From G016234445 sp964438865 (GTDB lineage Bacteria > Chloroflexota > Dehalococcoidia > Tepidiformales > Tepidiformaceae), in NCBI GenBank assembly GCA_964438865.1, contig CAYTMI010000008.1, forward strand, positions 1 through 64,000: 64,000 bases of DNA. The letters run 5' to 3'. Positions within the stretch are counted from its first letter, which is position 1; the number at the start of each line of letters is the position of its first letter. The position numbers and the translations under genes are program-made. The notes beneath the pieces are model-generated. The model made no database searches and was not told the origin of the DNA. It saw nothing but the letters and a program-made list of their open reading frames with translations. Positions 57,201-64,000 of the stretch are shown here, piece by piece.

Positions 57201-57424
57201 TCGCCGAAGCCCTTCAGGTACTCTTCCTCCGGGATGTTCTCGATCGAATTCCCGGGACCCTCTCCGCAGTCGAAGCTCGCGAACTCACGCACCGGGGGGC
57301 ACGGGGCCTCGAAGGCCCGCAGCGCCTCCCGGATAGCTTCGGATTGAGACTGGCCGAGCGAGCGGGCAACCCGTTCCAGGTGTTCCCGATCCTGCTCCGA
57401 CAGGTAGACGCTCGTCTTCTTCAT
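57197..57424 (-). CDS. CopG/RHH-type antitoxin of the frameshifted pair
   Basis: The 75-residue protein begins KKTSVYLSEQDREHLERVAR with SLGQSQSEAIREALRAFE, a ribbon-helix-helix fold, followed by a short acidic tail. It overlaps the toxin start. The antitoxin is intact although the toxin is broken. TACCCT lies six bases before the ATG, as for the other leaderless units. Confidence 0.88.
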   Translation of the reverse strand: MKKTSVYLSEQDREHLERVARSLGQSQSEAIREALRAFEAPCPPVREFASFDCGEGPGNSIENIPEEEYLKGFGE

Positions 57425-57436
57425 GGATATAGGGTA
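57425..57436 (-). promoter_or_regulatory. -10 box of a predicted leaderless promoter
   Basis: TACCCT (57431-57436, minus strand) six bases before the ATG of the CopG-type antitoxin gene. It faces the similar box at 57471 on the plus strand. Confidence 0.45.
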
Positions 57437-57470
57437 TCACGCAGGCCAGCCGCCGCGCGGGGTGAGCCGC

Positions 57471-57482
57471 TATACTCGCCCC
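57471..57482 (+). promoter_or_regulatory. -10 box of a predicted leaderless promoter
   Basis: TATACT (57471-57476), six bases before the GTG of the small membrane protein gene. It is divergent from the promoter at 57431 with about 35 bases between. Confidence 0.5.
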
Positions 57483-57704
57483 GTGACCACCGCCGCCAAA
57501 CACCCCCTCCGCGAACGCTTCGAATCCGAGCGGCGGCGCGCGGCCTTCATGGCCTTCCTCCCCGCCGCCGCCGCCGGCATCATCGCCTCCGACACCTGGG
57601 TGTCCCCATGGGTTGGGGTGCCGGGCGGACTGCTGCTCGGCGGCTTCGCCTACGGGCTTGTCTGGGCCTACGAATCCTGGATGTGGCGGCGCAACCATGG
57701 CTAG
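57483..57704 (+). CDS. two-helix small membrane protein
   Basis: The 73-residue protein has two membrane stretches (MAFLPAAAAGIIASDTWVS, VGVPGGLLLGGFAYGLVWAY) with charged ends. The GTG at 57483 lies 6 bases after TATACT. It overlaps moaC by 8 bases, so it is co-expressed with the molybdenum cofactor gene. No family is recognised. Confidence 0.7.
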   Translation: MTTAAKHPLRERFESERRRAAFMAFLPAAAAGIIASDTWVSPWVGVPGGLLLGGFAYGLVWAYESWMWRRNHG

Positions 57705-58194
57705 CCGCGCGAAGCCTGCTGCCGGCGCCCTCTCCCATCTCGACGAAAAGGGCGCCGCCCGCATGGTCGACGTCTCCGCGAAGGACGACACCGCCCGCGA
57801 AGCCGTCGCCGAAGGCTACGTGACGATGCTCCCCGAGACGCTGGCGCTGATCCAGGCGGGCGGGCTGCCCAAGGGCGACGTGCTCGCCGTGGCCCGGACG
57901 GCCGGGATCATGGGAGCGAAGCGCACTAGCGACCTCATCCCCATGTGCCACCCCATCGCCATCACCGGCGTCACCCTGGACCTTGCCCCGGAAAGCGCGG
58001 ACCGCCTGCGAATCACCGCGACGGTGAAGACGACAGGCAAGACGGGCGTCGAGATGGAGGCGCTGACCGCGGTCGCGGTGGCAGCACTGACGGTCTATGA
58101 CATGTGCAAGGCGGTCGACCGCGGCATGCGGGTCGAAGGAGTGCGGCTGCTGGAGAAGCGCGGCGGGAAGTCGGGCGAATGGCGCGCGGAGTGA
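57697..58194 (+). CDS. moaC: cyclic pyranopterin monophosphate synthase MoaC
   Basis: The 165-residue protein has the normal length and the family segments GAARMVDVSAK, DLIPMCHPIAITGV, TGKTGVEMEALTAV and YDMCKAVD, which contain the active-site residues. It makes cPMP from the product of MoaA in molybdenum cofactor synthesis; no other moa gene is in the window. The start ATG lies inside the previous gene's end. Confidence 0.96.
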   Translation: MASRAKPAAGALSHLDEKGAARMVDVSAKDDTAREAVAEGYVTMLPETLALIQAGGLPKGDVLAVARTAGIMGAKRTSDLIPMCHPIAITGVTLDLAPESADRLRITATVKTTGKTGVEMEALTAVAVAALTVYDMCKAVDRGMRVEGVRLLEKRGGKSGEWRAE

Positions 58195-58198
58195 CGGC

Positions 58199-58678
58199 GT
58201 GAGACTGCCCGGGCGGCGGCGGGCCTCGGAGTTCGACCGGCCGGAGCCGCCGCAAACGGTGACGCTGGAGGCGGTGGGATTCGTCCGGAACGGCGTGACG
58301 AAACCCCGGCCCCGCGGCTGGGAAAAGGTCGAGAGCGTCATCGAGATGCTCCCGGAGCAGGCTGCCCGGCTGCGGGGGATCGGCGCCTACAGCCACCTCC
58401 TCGTCGTCTTCTATATGGACATCGCCGAGGGCGCGCCGGAAAAGCCGGAGACGCTCACGCTCGCCAGCGGGCACACCTACGGCATCTTCGCCACGAGGAG
58501 CCAGCTTCGCCCGAACCACCTCGGGGTGTCGGCGGTCGAACTGCTTTCGGTCGAAGGGACGAACCTGCGAGTGCGGGGGCTGGACGCGACCGACGGGACG
58601 CCCGTGCTCGACCTCAAGCCCTACCTGCCGGAGTACGACGCTATCCCGGGGGCGAGGGTGCCGGGTGGTGGCACATAA
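58199..58678 (+). CDS. trmO: tRNA N6-threonylcarbamoyladenosine methyltransferase TrmO (TsaA)
   Basis: The 159-residue protein has GIGAYSHLLVVFYMDIAEG and FATRSQLRPNHLGVSAVELL, the beta-barrel SAM-binding fold of TrmO/TsaA. It methylates t6A37 in tRNA. The GTG follows GCGGAG, 4 bases after the moaC stop, so the two form an operon. Confidence 0.92.
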   Translation: MRLPGRRRASEFDRPEPPQTVTLEAVGFVRNGVTKPRPRGWEKVESVIEMLPEQAARLRGIGAYSHLLVVFYMDIAEGAPEKPETLTLASGHTYGIFATRSQLRPNHLGVSAVELLSVEGTNLRVRGLDATDGTPVLDLKPYLPEYDAIPGARVPGGGT

Positions 58679-58692
58679 CGGCCGAAGCCGCC

Positions 58693-58881
58693 TACTATTG
58701 GGGCTGACAGTCGAATAGCCAGAGACCGCAGGTCCCGATGCGACGGCCCACCCGGGCCGGGGAGAATGCCGAAAGGCGCCTGCCGAGGCGGTACCCGGTG
58801 CGGACCAATGCGCGTTCGTCCCTTGTGTCCCTGCCTTGGCGGCAGGGATTTTTCGTTCCTGGCCCATAGGAGGGAAGCCTC
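58693..58881 (+). promoter_or_regulatory. promoter and L10 leader of the rplJ-rplL operon
   Basis: TACTAT (58693-58698) is the -10. The leader contains AGCCAGAGACCGCAGGTCCC, the conserved L10-binding element of the L10 leader family, with GCAGG (58728-58732) pairing with CCTGC (58779-58783). A terminator hairpin CCCTGCC/GGCAGGG (58829-58847) with T5 follows, so the leader can end transcription when free L10 is present, and AGGAGGG precedes the rplJ ATG. Confidence 0.8.
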
Positions 58882-59412
58882 ATGCCGACCCCACGCAAGG
58901 TTGCGATGCTGGCAGAGATCAAGGACCGCATGGAGCGGGCCTCGATCGCTATCAGTGCGGACCACAGTGGCCTCACCGTCGCCCAGATCACGGACCTTCG
59001 CCGCGCCCTGCGCCCCGCGAATGTGACCGTGAACGTCGTCAAGAACACCATCGCCACGATGGCCGCCGAACAGGCTGGCCGCCCGGAAATGGCCCAGATC
59101 CTCAAGGGGCCGACCGCCCTCGCTATCGGTTTCGGCGATCCGGTCGCGCCGGTGAAACTCCTCATCGAGCACCTGCGCGTCAAGCGCATGCAGCTGACCA
59201 TTCATGGCGGCTGGCTCGAAGGGAAAGTGCTGGACCGCGCCGAGGTGGAGAGCCTGGCGACGCTGCCATCGAAAGAACAGCTCGTCGCCAATGTGGTGGG
59301 CAAGCTCCAGAGCCCCCTCTACAACTTCACGGGCCTGCTCCAGAGCACGATTCGCAACTTCGCCGGGCTTGTGGAAGCGCGCGCGAACCAGCTGGAAGGC
59401 AGCGCGGCCTGA
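58882..59412 (+). CDS. rplJ: ribosomal protein L10
   Basis: The 176-residue protein has the L10 segments KVAMLAEIKDRMERASIAIS, TDLRRALRPANVTVNVVKNT and the C-terminal helix bearing L7/L12 (LYNFTGLLQSTIRNFAGLVE). It forms the stalk base with L7/L12 dimers and binds its own mRNA leader. The ATG follows AGGAGGG. Confidence 0.97.
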   Translation: MPTPRKVAMLAEIKDRMERASIAISADHSGLTVAQITDLRRALRPANVTVNVVKNTIATMAAEQAGRPEMAQILKGPTALAIGFGDPVAPVKLLIEHLRVKRMQLTIHGGWLEGKVLDRAEVESLATLPSKEQLVANVVGKLQSPLYNFTGLLQSTIRNFAGLVEARANQLEGSAA

Positions 59413-59454
59413 GCCGCCAGCCTTCGCCACCAACGAACAACAGGAGTCCTTACC

Positions 59455-59841
59455 ATGTCCAAAGTTGACGAAGCCCTGGGCCTTATCGAAGGCATGACCC
59501 TGCTCGAACTCCGCGACCTGAACAAGGCGATCGAGGAGAAGTTCGGCATCACCGCGTCCGCGCCGATGATGATGGCCGCCGGCCCCGCCGCCGGCCCTGC
59601 CGCCGCCGCCGAGCCGGAAGAAGAAAAGACCGAGTTCAACGTGGTCCTGAAGTCGTTCGGCGAAAACAAGATCAACGTGATCAAGGCGATCCGCGAAGTC
59701 GTGAGCGGGCTTGGCCTGAAGGAAGCGAAGGACCTCGTTGAGGCCGCGCCGACGAAGGTCAAGGAAGGCGTGAACAAGGACGAGGCAGCCAGCATCAAGG
59801 CGAAACTGACCGACGCCGGCGCCACCGTCGAAATCGAATAA
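59455..59841 (+). CDS. rplL: ribosomal protein L7/L12
   Basis: The 128-residue protein has the N-terminal dimerisation part (ALGLIEGMTLLELRDLNKAI), an Ala/Gly/Pro hinge and the C-terminal domain EKTEFNVVLKSFGENKINVI with GLGLKEAKDLVEAAP. It recruits translation factors. ATG follows AGGAGTCC, and the terminator at 59873 ends the operon. Confidence 0.98.
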   Translation: MSKVDEALGLIEGMTLLELRDLNKAIEEKFGITASAPMMMAAGPAAGPAAAAEPEEEKTEFNVVLKSFGENKINVIKAIREVVSGLGLKEAKDLVEAAPTKVKEGVNKDEAASIKAKLTDAGATVEIE

Positions 59842-59872
59842 TCCCCGTCCGCCTGGAGCGAACACCACGGAG

Positions 59873-59895
59873 GGCCGGCAGCAATGCCGGCCTTT
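59873..59895 (+). terminator. terminator after rplL
   Basis: GGCCGGCA and TGCCGGCC form an 8-bp stem with GCAA loop, followed by TTT. Confidence 0.8.
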
Positions 59896-59914
59896 CGCGT
59901 GCGCCGCGGAACAG

Positions 59915-60031
59915 TCACCCCGGCGCCAGCCAGCCGCCGAGGGCGGATTCGATCCGCGCGGCGAGAGCGAGCGCTACGTGGTCGTGCCAGGGCTTCGCAG
60001 TGACTTGCACGCCCGGCGGCAGGCCTTCCGC
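59915..60031 (-). pseudogene. 3' remnant of an amidase gene
   Basis: On the minus strand, directly after the nitroreductase stop, one frame reads EGLPPGVQVTAKPWHDHVAL followed by ALAARIESALGGWLAPG and stop. This is the typical C-terminus of an amidase-signature enzyme. No upstream part of the gene exists here, so it is a truncated relic, presumably left by a deletion or by insertion of the nitroreductase gene. Confidence 0.75.
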
Positions 60032-60673
60032 CTACTTGTGGGCGCCCCAGGTGTTCCAGTGCGTCAGTTCGCGCGCCGGCATCCGGTTCGCGGGCCTGAA
60101 GCCGTCGCCGGTGTAGTACGCGACGGGCGTCAGCACGGCCTGGGTGACGTTCTCCGGGATGCCGAGGAGTTCGGCGCATTCACGTTCGTGGACCAGGTGC
60201 ATGGAGGTCCAGGCGGTGCCCAGGCCGCGGGCGCGAGCGGCGAGCATGAACGACCAGACGGCCGGGAGGATGGAGCCGTAGTAACCGGCCTGGGAGCCGC
60301 GGGCCGGGGGCTTGCCTTCGAGGCAGGCGATGACCAGCGCGGGGGCTTCGTGCATGTGCTCGGCGAGGTAGGTGGCCGAATCGCGCACCTTCGGCTGCTG
60401 GTCGCGGCGGCGGTCGCCTTCGGGATACTCGGCCTGCGGGGTCTGGGCGTAGTTCTCGAAGACGCGCCGGTAGATGCCGCCCAGGGCCTTCTTCTTGCCG
60501 GGATCGGTGACGACGACGAACGACCAGCCCTGGCGGTTCGAACCGGTCGGGGCCTGGAACGCGATCTCGATGCACTCGGCGATGAGTTCGTCGGGGACGG
60601 GGCGGGAGAAGTCAAGCCGCTTGCGGACGGCGCGGGTGGTGGTCAGGAGATGGTCAACGGTCTTCAGGTCCAA
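60032..60673 (-). CDS. nitroreductase-family flavoprotein
   Basis: The 213-residue protein has TRAVRKRLDFSRPVPDELIA, APTGSNRQGWSFVVVTDPGK, and GLGTAWTSMHLVHERECAELLG near the C-terminal half, the FMN-binding pattern of the NfsB/BluB superfamily. It would reduce nitro or quinone compounds with NAD(P)H. TTG start follows CGAGGAAG. The substrate is unknown. Confidence 0.9.
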   Translation of the reverse strand: MDLKTVDHLLTTTRAVRKRLDFSRPVPDELIAECIEIAFQAPTGSNRQGWSFVVVTDPGKKKALGGIYRRVFENYAQTPQAEYPEGDRRRDQQPKVRDSATYLAEHMHEAPALVIACLEGKPPARGSQAGYYGSILPAVWSFMLAARARGLGTAWTSMHLVHERECAELLGIPENVTQAVLTPVAYYTGDGFRPANRMPARELTHWNTWGAHK

Positions 60674-61000
60674 AGGCTTCCTCGGAGGGGTGGTGGGTAG
60701 GGGGATTAGACCACAGGCCCGGCCGGGACGCCCGGCGGTTGGGAGAACCCCCGAAAGACAGGTAGACCGGGGCCGCGTAGACTGACGCGGGACTGCCGGA
60801 GGAGGGGTTTGCGGGGAGTCGTCAATGACTTTGCGCAGCCCGGAATCAGATCAAGTCCGAACGGCTGGAGATTCGTGGGCCCTTGGGCCCCTTTTCTGAA
60901 TCTTGCCGGGCGGGTAGATTGTGGTAGTTTTCACACACAGCAAGCCTCTGCGGGTGGGCGGGAGCCAGCCCCGAGGGCGAAGCATTAGCAGGGGCTGGCG
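60674..61000. other. gap before the cytochrome oxidase genes
   Basis: No gene was found in this 327-base gap. GGGCCC TT GGGCCC followed by CTTTTC at 60877-60896 may be a weak terminator. TTGCCG (60904) with TAGTTT about 16 bases later is a candidate promoter for the oxidase operon. GGGGCTGG precedes the coxB ATG. Confidence 0.4.
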
Positions 61001-61792
61001 ATGAAGCGACATATTGTCATAACCGCGATTATCTGGGCCATCCTCACGGCCATCGGCGAGGTCGGCGCGTTCGCCGACCTTTACCCGACGGTCGGCTCGC
61101 CGGAAGCCCAGGATTTCGACGACATTTTCAGGCTCCTCCTCTACATGGGCATCCCGGTGTTCACCTTCGTGATCGCCGTGCTCGTCTACGCGATGCTGGA
61201 GTTCAGGACCCGGGGCGACGGCCCGCCCGACAGCGACGGCCCGCCCTACAAGGGCACCGGGATGGTCCCGAAGGTCTGGCTGCTGGTGACCGGCGCGCTC
61301 GCCATCGTCGTGATGATCAACCCCGGATTGACCGGCCTGGCCAAGCTCCAGGACAACGGCGCCATGAAGCAGTACGGCTGGGGCGACCTCCAGGCGGAGC
61401 TCGTCATCCACGTGACCGGGCAGCAGTTCTCCTTCGGCTACGACTACCTGGATGAAGCCGGCGAGACGGTCGTGTCGCTTCCGCCGCTCCCGGACAACGA
61501 AATCGTAATCCCGATCGACACGAAGGTGAAGTTCGAAATCAACTCGGTCGACGTGCTCCACTCGTTCTGGATCCCGGCGTTCCGGATGAAGATCGACGCG
61601 GTCCCGGGGCGGACGACGTTCATCACGGTCGAGCCCAACGTCCTGGGCGACTACGCGACCGACTCCGCCTACCGGGTGCAGTGTGCGGAACTGTGCGGGC
61701 TGAACCACACAGACATGCGGACGCGGGTCAGGGTGGTTTCGCAGGCTGACTACCTGAAATGGATCGAAGAACAGAAGGCAGGGGGCAAGTAG
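61001..61792 (+). CDS. coxB: cytochrome c oxidase subunit II
   Basis: This 263-residue subunit has two membrane helices (about 1-25 and 45-68), then a cupredoxin domain with the CuA site: H187 (VLHSFW), C228, C232, H236 and M239 in CAELCGLNHTDM. It takes electrons from cytochrome c into the catalytic subunit. The heme c domain found in caa3-type enzymes is missing. The next gene follows after 6 bases. Confidence 0.95.
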   Translation: MKRHIVITAIIWAILTAIGEVGAFADLYPTVGSPEAQDFDDIFRLLLYMGIPVFTFVIAVLVYAMLEFRTRGDGPPDSDGPPYKGTGMVPKVWLLVTGALAIVVMINPGLTGLAKLQDNGAMKQYGWGDLQAELVIHVTGQQFSFGYDYLDEAGETVVSLPPLPDNEIVIPIDTKVKFEINSVDVLHSFWIPAFRMKIDAVPGRTTFITVEPNVLGDYATDSAYRVQCAELCGLNHTDMRTRVRVVSQADYLKWIEEQKAGGK

Positions 61793-61798
61793 GCCGAG

Positions 61799-63670
61799 AT
61801 GTACGCAGCAACGACGGTTCTCGGCGGTACCGGCACAGGCCTCATAGGGTTCGTCCTTGGCCTCGGTTTCGCCATGCTCATGCGGCAACTCTTCGGGTAC
61901 GACTCCCTCTGGGAACGGGACCTCAACCTCAGCGTAGGCTACGTGTTCGGCCTGGCCGGCTGGATCCTGGGCATAGGGATGTGGGGCCAGTGGGCCCGCG
62001 AATGGTTCGGGATGAAGACCTACGCCAGCGGCGCCACGGGCTGGCAGCGCTACTTCACCTTCTGCACCGACCACAAGGTCATCGGCATCCAGTACATGGT
62101 CTGGTTCGTCGTGGTCTTCCTCGTGGCCGGGCTGATGGCGATGCTGATGCGCGTCGAACTCGCCCAGAGCGGCATGCAGTTCTTCAACAACGACCAGTAC
62201 AACGCGGTGATGAGCCTCCACGGCATCCTGATGGTGGCGGTCGCCATCGCGACGGTCATCGGCGGGTTCGGCAACTACATGGTCCCCTTGATGATCGGCG
62301 CCGACGACATGGCCTTCCCGCGGCTGAACGCGCTGAGCTTCTGGCTCGTCCCGCCGGTGGGCATCATGCTCCTGGCGACCCCGTTCCTCGGCGGCCTTGA
62401 AGCCGGCTGGACGGCCTACCCGCCGCTCGCCGTGCAAACCGAGAGCGCCCAGACGCTCTTCAACCTGGCGCTGATGACCTTCGGGCTTGTCTCCATCCTC
62501 GGCGGCCTGAACTTTATCGTCACCATCATCTACCTTCGCGCCGAAGGGATGACCTGGAGCCGGCTGCCGATCTTCGTCTGGGCGATGTTCCTGACGGCGA
62601 TCCTCGCCCTCTTCTACACCCAGGGCATCTTCGTCGCCCTCTTCATGGTGCTCCTGGACCGCATGGCCGGCATGTCGTTCTTCGACCAGGCCAACGGCGG
62701 CGACCCGCTCCTCTACCAGCACGTCTTCTGGTTCTATTCCCACCCGGCCGTCTACATCATGGTGCTCCCGGGCTTCGGAGTGGCGCTGGAACTGCTGACC
62801 CACTTCTCACGCAAGCCGCTCTTCGCCTACCGGTACGCGGTGGGCGGGCTCATCGGCATCGTCGGCCTCAGCGGCGTCGTCTGGGCCCACCACATGTTCA
62901 CCTCGGGCATGCCGAACTACCTCCACGCGCCGTTCCTGGTGGCGACGGAATTGATCTCGATCCCGACGGGCCTGGTCTTCCTCGCCGGCCTCGGGACGAT
63001 CTGGATGGGCAGAGTCTGGCTGACCACCCCGATGCTCTTCGCCCTGGCGGTGCTCTTCAACTTCGCCAACGGCGGCGTGACGGGCATCTTCCTGGCCGAC
63101 GTGCCGACGGACATCCAACTCCAGGACACCTACTTCGTGGTGGCGCATTTCCACTACACGATCGTCGGCGGCGAAATCTTCGCCCTCTTCGGCGGGATCT
63201 ACTACTGGTTCCCGAAGATGACGGGGCGGATGTACAACGAACGCCTGGGCAAGTGGCACTTCTGGACGATGTTCATCTCCTTCAACGTGACCTTCTTCAT
63301 CATGCACCTGCCGGGCATCCAGGGGATGAACCGCCGGATCGCGGACTACCCCGCCGAGTTCGACACCATCAACATGGTGATCAGCATCTCGGCCTTCGTC
63401 CTTGGGGCGAGCTTCCTCATCTTCGTCTACAACATCCTCCGGTCGTGGTTCCGGGGCCCGGTGGCGGAAGCGAACCCCTGGCGCGCGCGGACGCTGGAGT
63501 GGCAGACGACTTCTCCGCCACCCCACGACAACTTCGAAAGCCCGCCCGTCATCAAGGGCCACCCCTACGACTACGGCGTGCCGGGCTCGGTGCATGCGAC
63601 CTTCCCGGGGATTGGGGCAGCCCACGCTCCCGCGGGTGGTGGCGGCGGCGGAGGTGGCAGCGGTGGCTAA
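61799..63670 (+). CDS. coxA: cytochrome c oxidase subunit I, A2 type, with added N-terminal helices
   Basis: The 623-residue subunit has the heme and copper ligands in LHGILMV, HPAVY (H315, Y319), AHHMF and HFHYTIVGG. WFYSHPAVY is the YSHPxVY type of A2 oxidases, which lack the Glu of A1. Two added membrane segments (about 8-30 and 45-70) precede the usual start at TDHKVIG. PTGLVF (389-394) replaces the K-channel PTG(I/V)K motif, with V393 in place of Lys. The C-terminus is a Gly-rich tail. It reduces oxygen to water and pumps protons. It is co-transcribed with coxB. Confidence 0.93.
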   Translation: MYAATTVLGGTGTGLIGFVLGLGFAMLMRQLFGYDSLWERDLNLSVGYVFGLAGWILGIGMWGQWAREWFGMKTYASGATGWQRYFTFCTDHKVIGIQYMVWFVVVFLVAGLMAMLMRVELAQSGMQFFNNDQYNAVMSLHGILMVAVAIATVIGGFGNYMVPLMIGADDMAFPRLNALSFWLVPPVGIMLLATPFLGGLEAGWTAYPPLAVQTESAQTLFNLALMTFGLVSILGGLNFIVTIIYLRAEGMTWSRLPIFVWAMFLTAILALFYTQGIFVALFMVLLDRMAGMSFFDQANGGDPLLYQHVFWFYSHPAVYIMVLPGFGVALELLTHFSRKPLFAYRYAVGGLIGIVGLSGVVWAHHMFTSGMPNYLHAPFLVATELISIPTGLVFLAGLGTIWMGRVWLTTPMLFALAVLFNFANGGVTGIFLADVPTDIQLQDTYFVVAHFHYTIVGGEIFALFGGIYYWFPKMTGRMYNERLGKWHFWTMFISFNVTFFIMHLPGIQGMNRRIADYPAEFDTINMVISISAFVLGASFLIFVYNILRSWFRGPVAEANPWRARTLEWQTTSPPPHDNFESPPVIKGHPYDYGVPGSVHATFPGIGAAHAPAGGGGGGGGSGG

Positions 63671-63733
63671 TCGCGGCGCGAACTTGGCCCGCCGCGCGGC
63701 CCGCGGCCCACTTCCCCCGAGGAGGAGCCTTTC

Positions 63734-63937
63734 GTGAACAAAGCAATGCAGCTGGGGATAATCATCGCCGTCATTCTCGCCGTGCTGACGGTGGTCGAAT
63801 ACATCTTCGCGGTGAACGTGAGTGACGTGAACGTCCGCTTCTTCGGCCTGACGGTTGCGGCGCTTGCGAAGGCAGCCCTCATCGTCTGGTACTTCATGCA
63901 CTTCGGCCGCGTCTTCCGGCCTGGGGAGGCCCACTGA
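63734..63937 (+). CDS. cytochrome c oxidase subunit IV-like protein
   Basis: The 67-residue protein has two membrane helices (IIIAVILAVLTVVEYIFAV, GLTVAALAKAALIVWYFMHF) of the prokaryotic COX IV family. GTG follows GAGGAGCC. Its stop overlaps the start of the next gene (TGATG). Confidence 0.9.
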   Translation: MNKAMQLGIIIAVILAVLTVVEYIFAVNVSDVNVRFFGLTVAALAKAALIVWYFMHFGRVFRPGEAH

Positions 63938-64000
63938 TGGCTGTTGCCGCCCAAGCGATGCACCACAAGGGGCCGGACCGCACTGCGATCAACCGGGCCG
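63937..64000 (+). CDS. next oxidase-operon gene, partial (likely subunit III)
   Basis: The frame ATG GCT GTT GCC continues to the end of the window (MAVAAQAMHHKGPDRTAINR). Position after subunit IV and the TGATG overlap suggest subunit III, but the 21 codons seen are not diagnostic. Confidence 0.6.
   Translation, partial: MAVAAQAMHHKGPDRTAINRA

Noticed and set aside
62735..62755. Loss of the catalytic Glu in HPEVY of cytochrome oxidase subunit I
   Set aside because: YSHPAVY is the normal A2-type signature, not a mutation.
1..64000. tRNA, rRNA, transposase, integrase and phage genes
   Set aside because: None could be recognised on either strand.

Overview
The window is high-GC, densely packed bacterial chromosome. 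The gene set fits a member of the Chloroflexota, most likely near the Dehalococcoidia or Tepidiforma side. It has several luciferase-like flavin/F420-type oxidoreductases, a deazaflavin-type DUF385 protein, an ECF41 sigma factor, a c-di-AMP riboswitch, a Gram-positive-type LexA box, an rpsF-ssb-rpsR cluster, and A2-type cytochrome oxidase genes. That placement is inference from gene content; no rRNA gene is present. No tRNA gene, CRISPR array or transposase was seen.

Layout. 1-440 is the end of a toxin-antitoxin pair. 680-2966 is a small surface-protein operon with two near-duplicate WxL-like proteins and a DUF916-type membrane-anchored partner. 3060-5887 holds lipid or xenobiotic type metabolism genes. 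6034-6449 is a c-di-AMP riboswitch in front of a 60-residue zinc-ribbon gene. 7139-9794 has two tandem GH26-like secreted glycosidases. 9978-11764 is a lower-GC two-gene HD-phosphohydrolase/YwgA-like module with a LexA box inside its promoter. 11918-18000 carries a PEP-utilising domain protein, a Ser/Thr kinase, and an ECF41 sigma factor with an FAD oxidoreductase. 18026-20996 holds duplicated LLM oxidoreductases with a conserved leader. 20997-23873 is rich in dispersed repeats and ends in an unusual intergenic region with repeated CTATAGAC sites and a structured leader.

24671-31582 holds housekeeping and exported proteins (RdgB, a methyltransferase with an apparent CTG start, an acyl-CoA dehydrogenase, a DsbA-like pair, a WD40-like lipoprotein). 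31648-36475 is a tightly overlapping six-gene operon: HPr-kinase-like ATPase, GT2, PqqD-like, GT2, GT2, nucleotidyltransferase. It resembles the tailoring part of a RiPP or lasso-peptide locus but lacks a visible precursor or cyclase. 36637-42898 is a core block (S6, SSB, S18, a peptidyl-prolyl isomerase-like protein, homoserine dehydrogenase, a coiled-coil protein, threonine synthase). 43202-55999 is mixed metabolism, including an ArsR/SRPBCC pair with its palindromic operator, a DUF5678-like/retropepsin pair, GH29, ABC-F, AlkD-like and APC permease genes. 56048-57424 has two PIN toxin-antitoxin loci, one with a frameshifted toxin. 57483-58678 holds moaC and trmO. 58693-59895 is the L10-L7/L12 operon with an autoregulatory leader. 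59915-60031 is a remnant of an amidase gene. 61001-64000 is the start of a cytochrome c oxidase operon that runs off the window.

Two general features stand out. Many first genes of transcription units have a TANNNT -10 box exactly 6 (sometimes 7) bases before the start codon, which implies leaderless mRNAs. Several families of short dispersed repeats also sit between genes.
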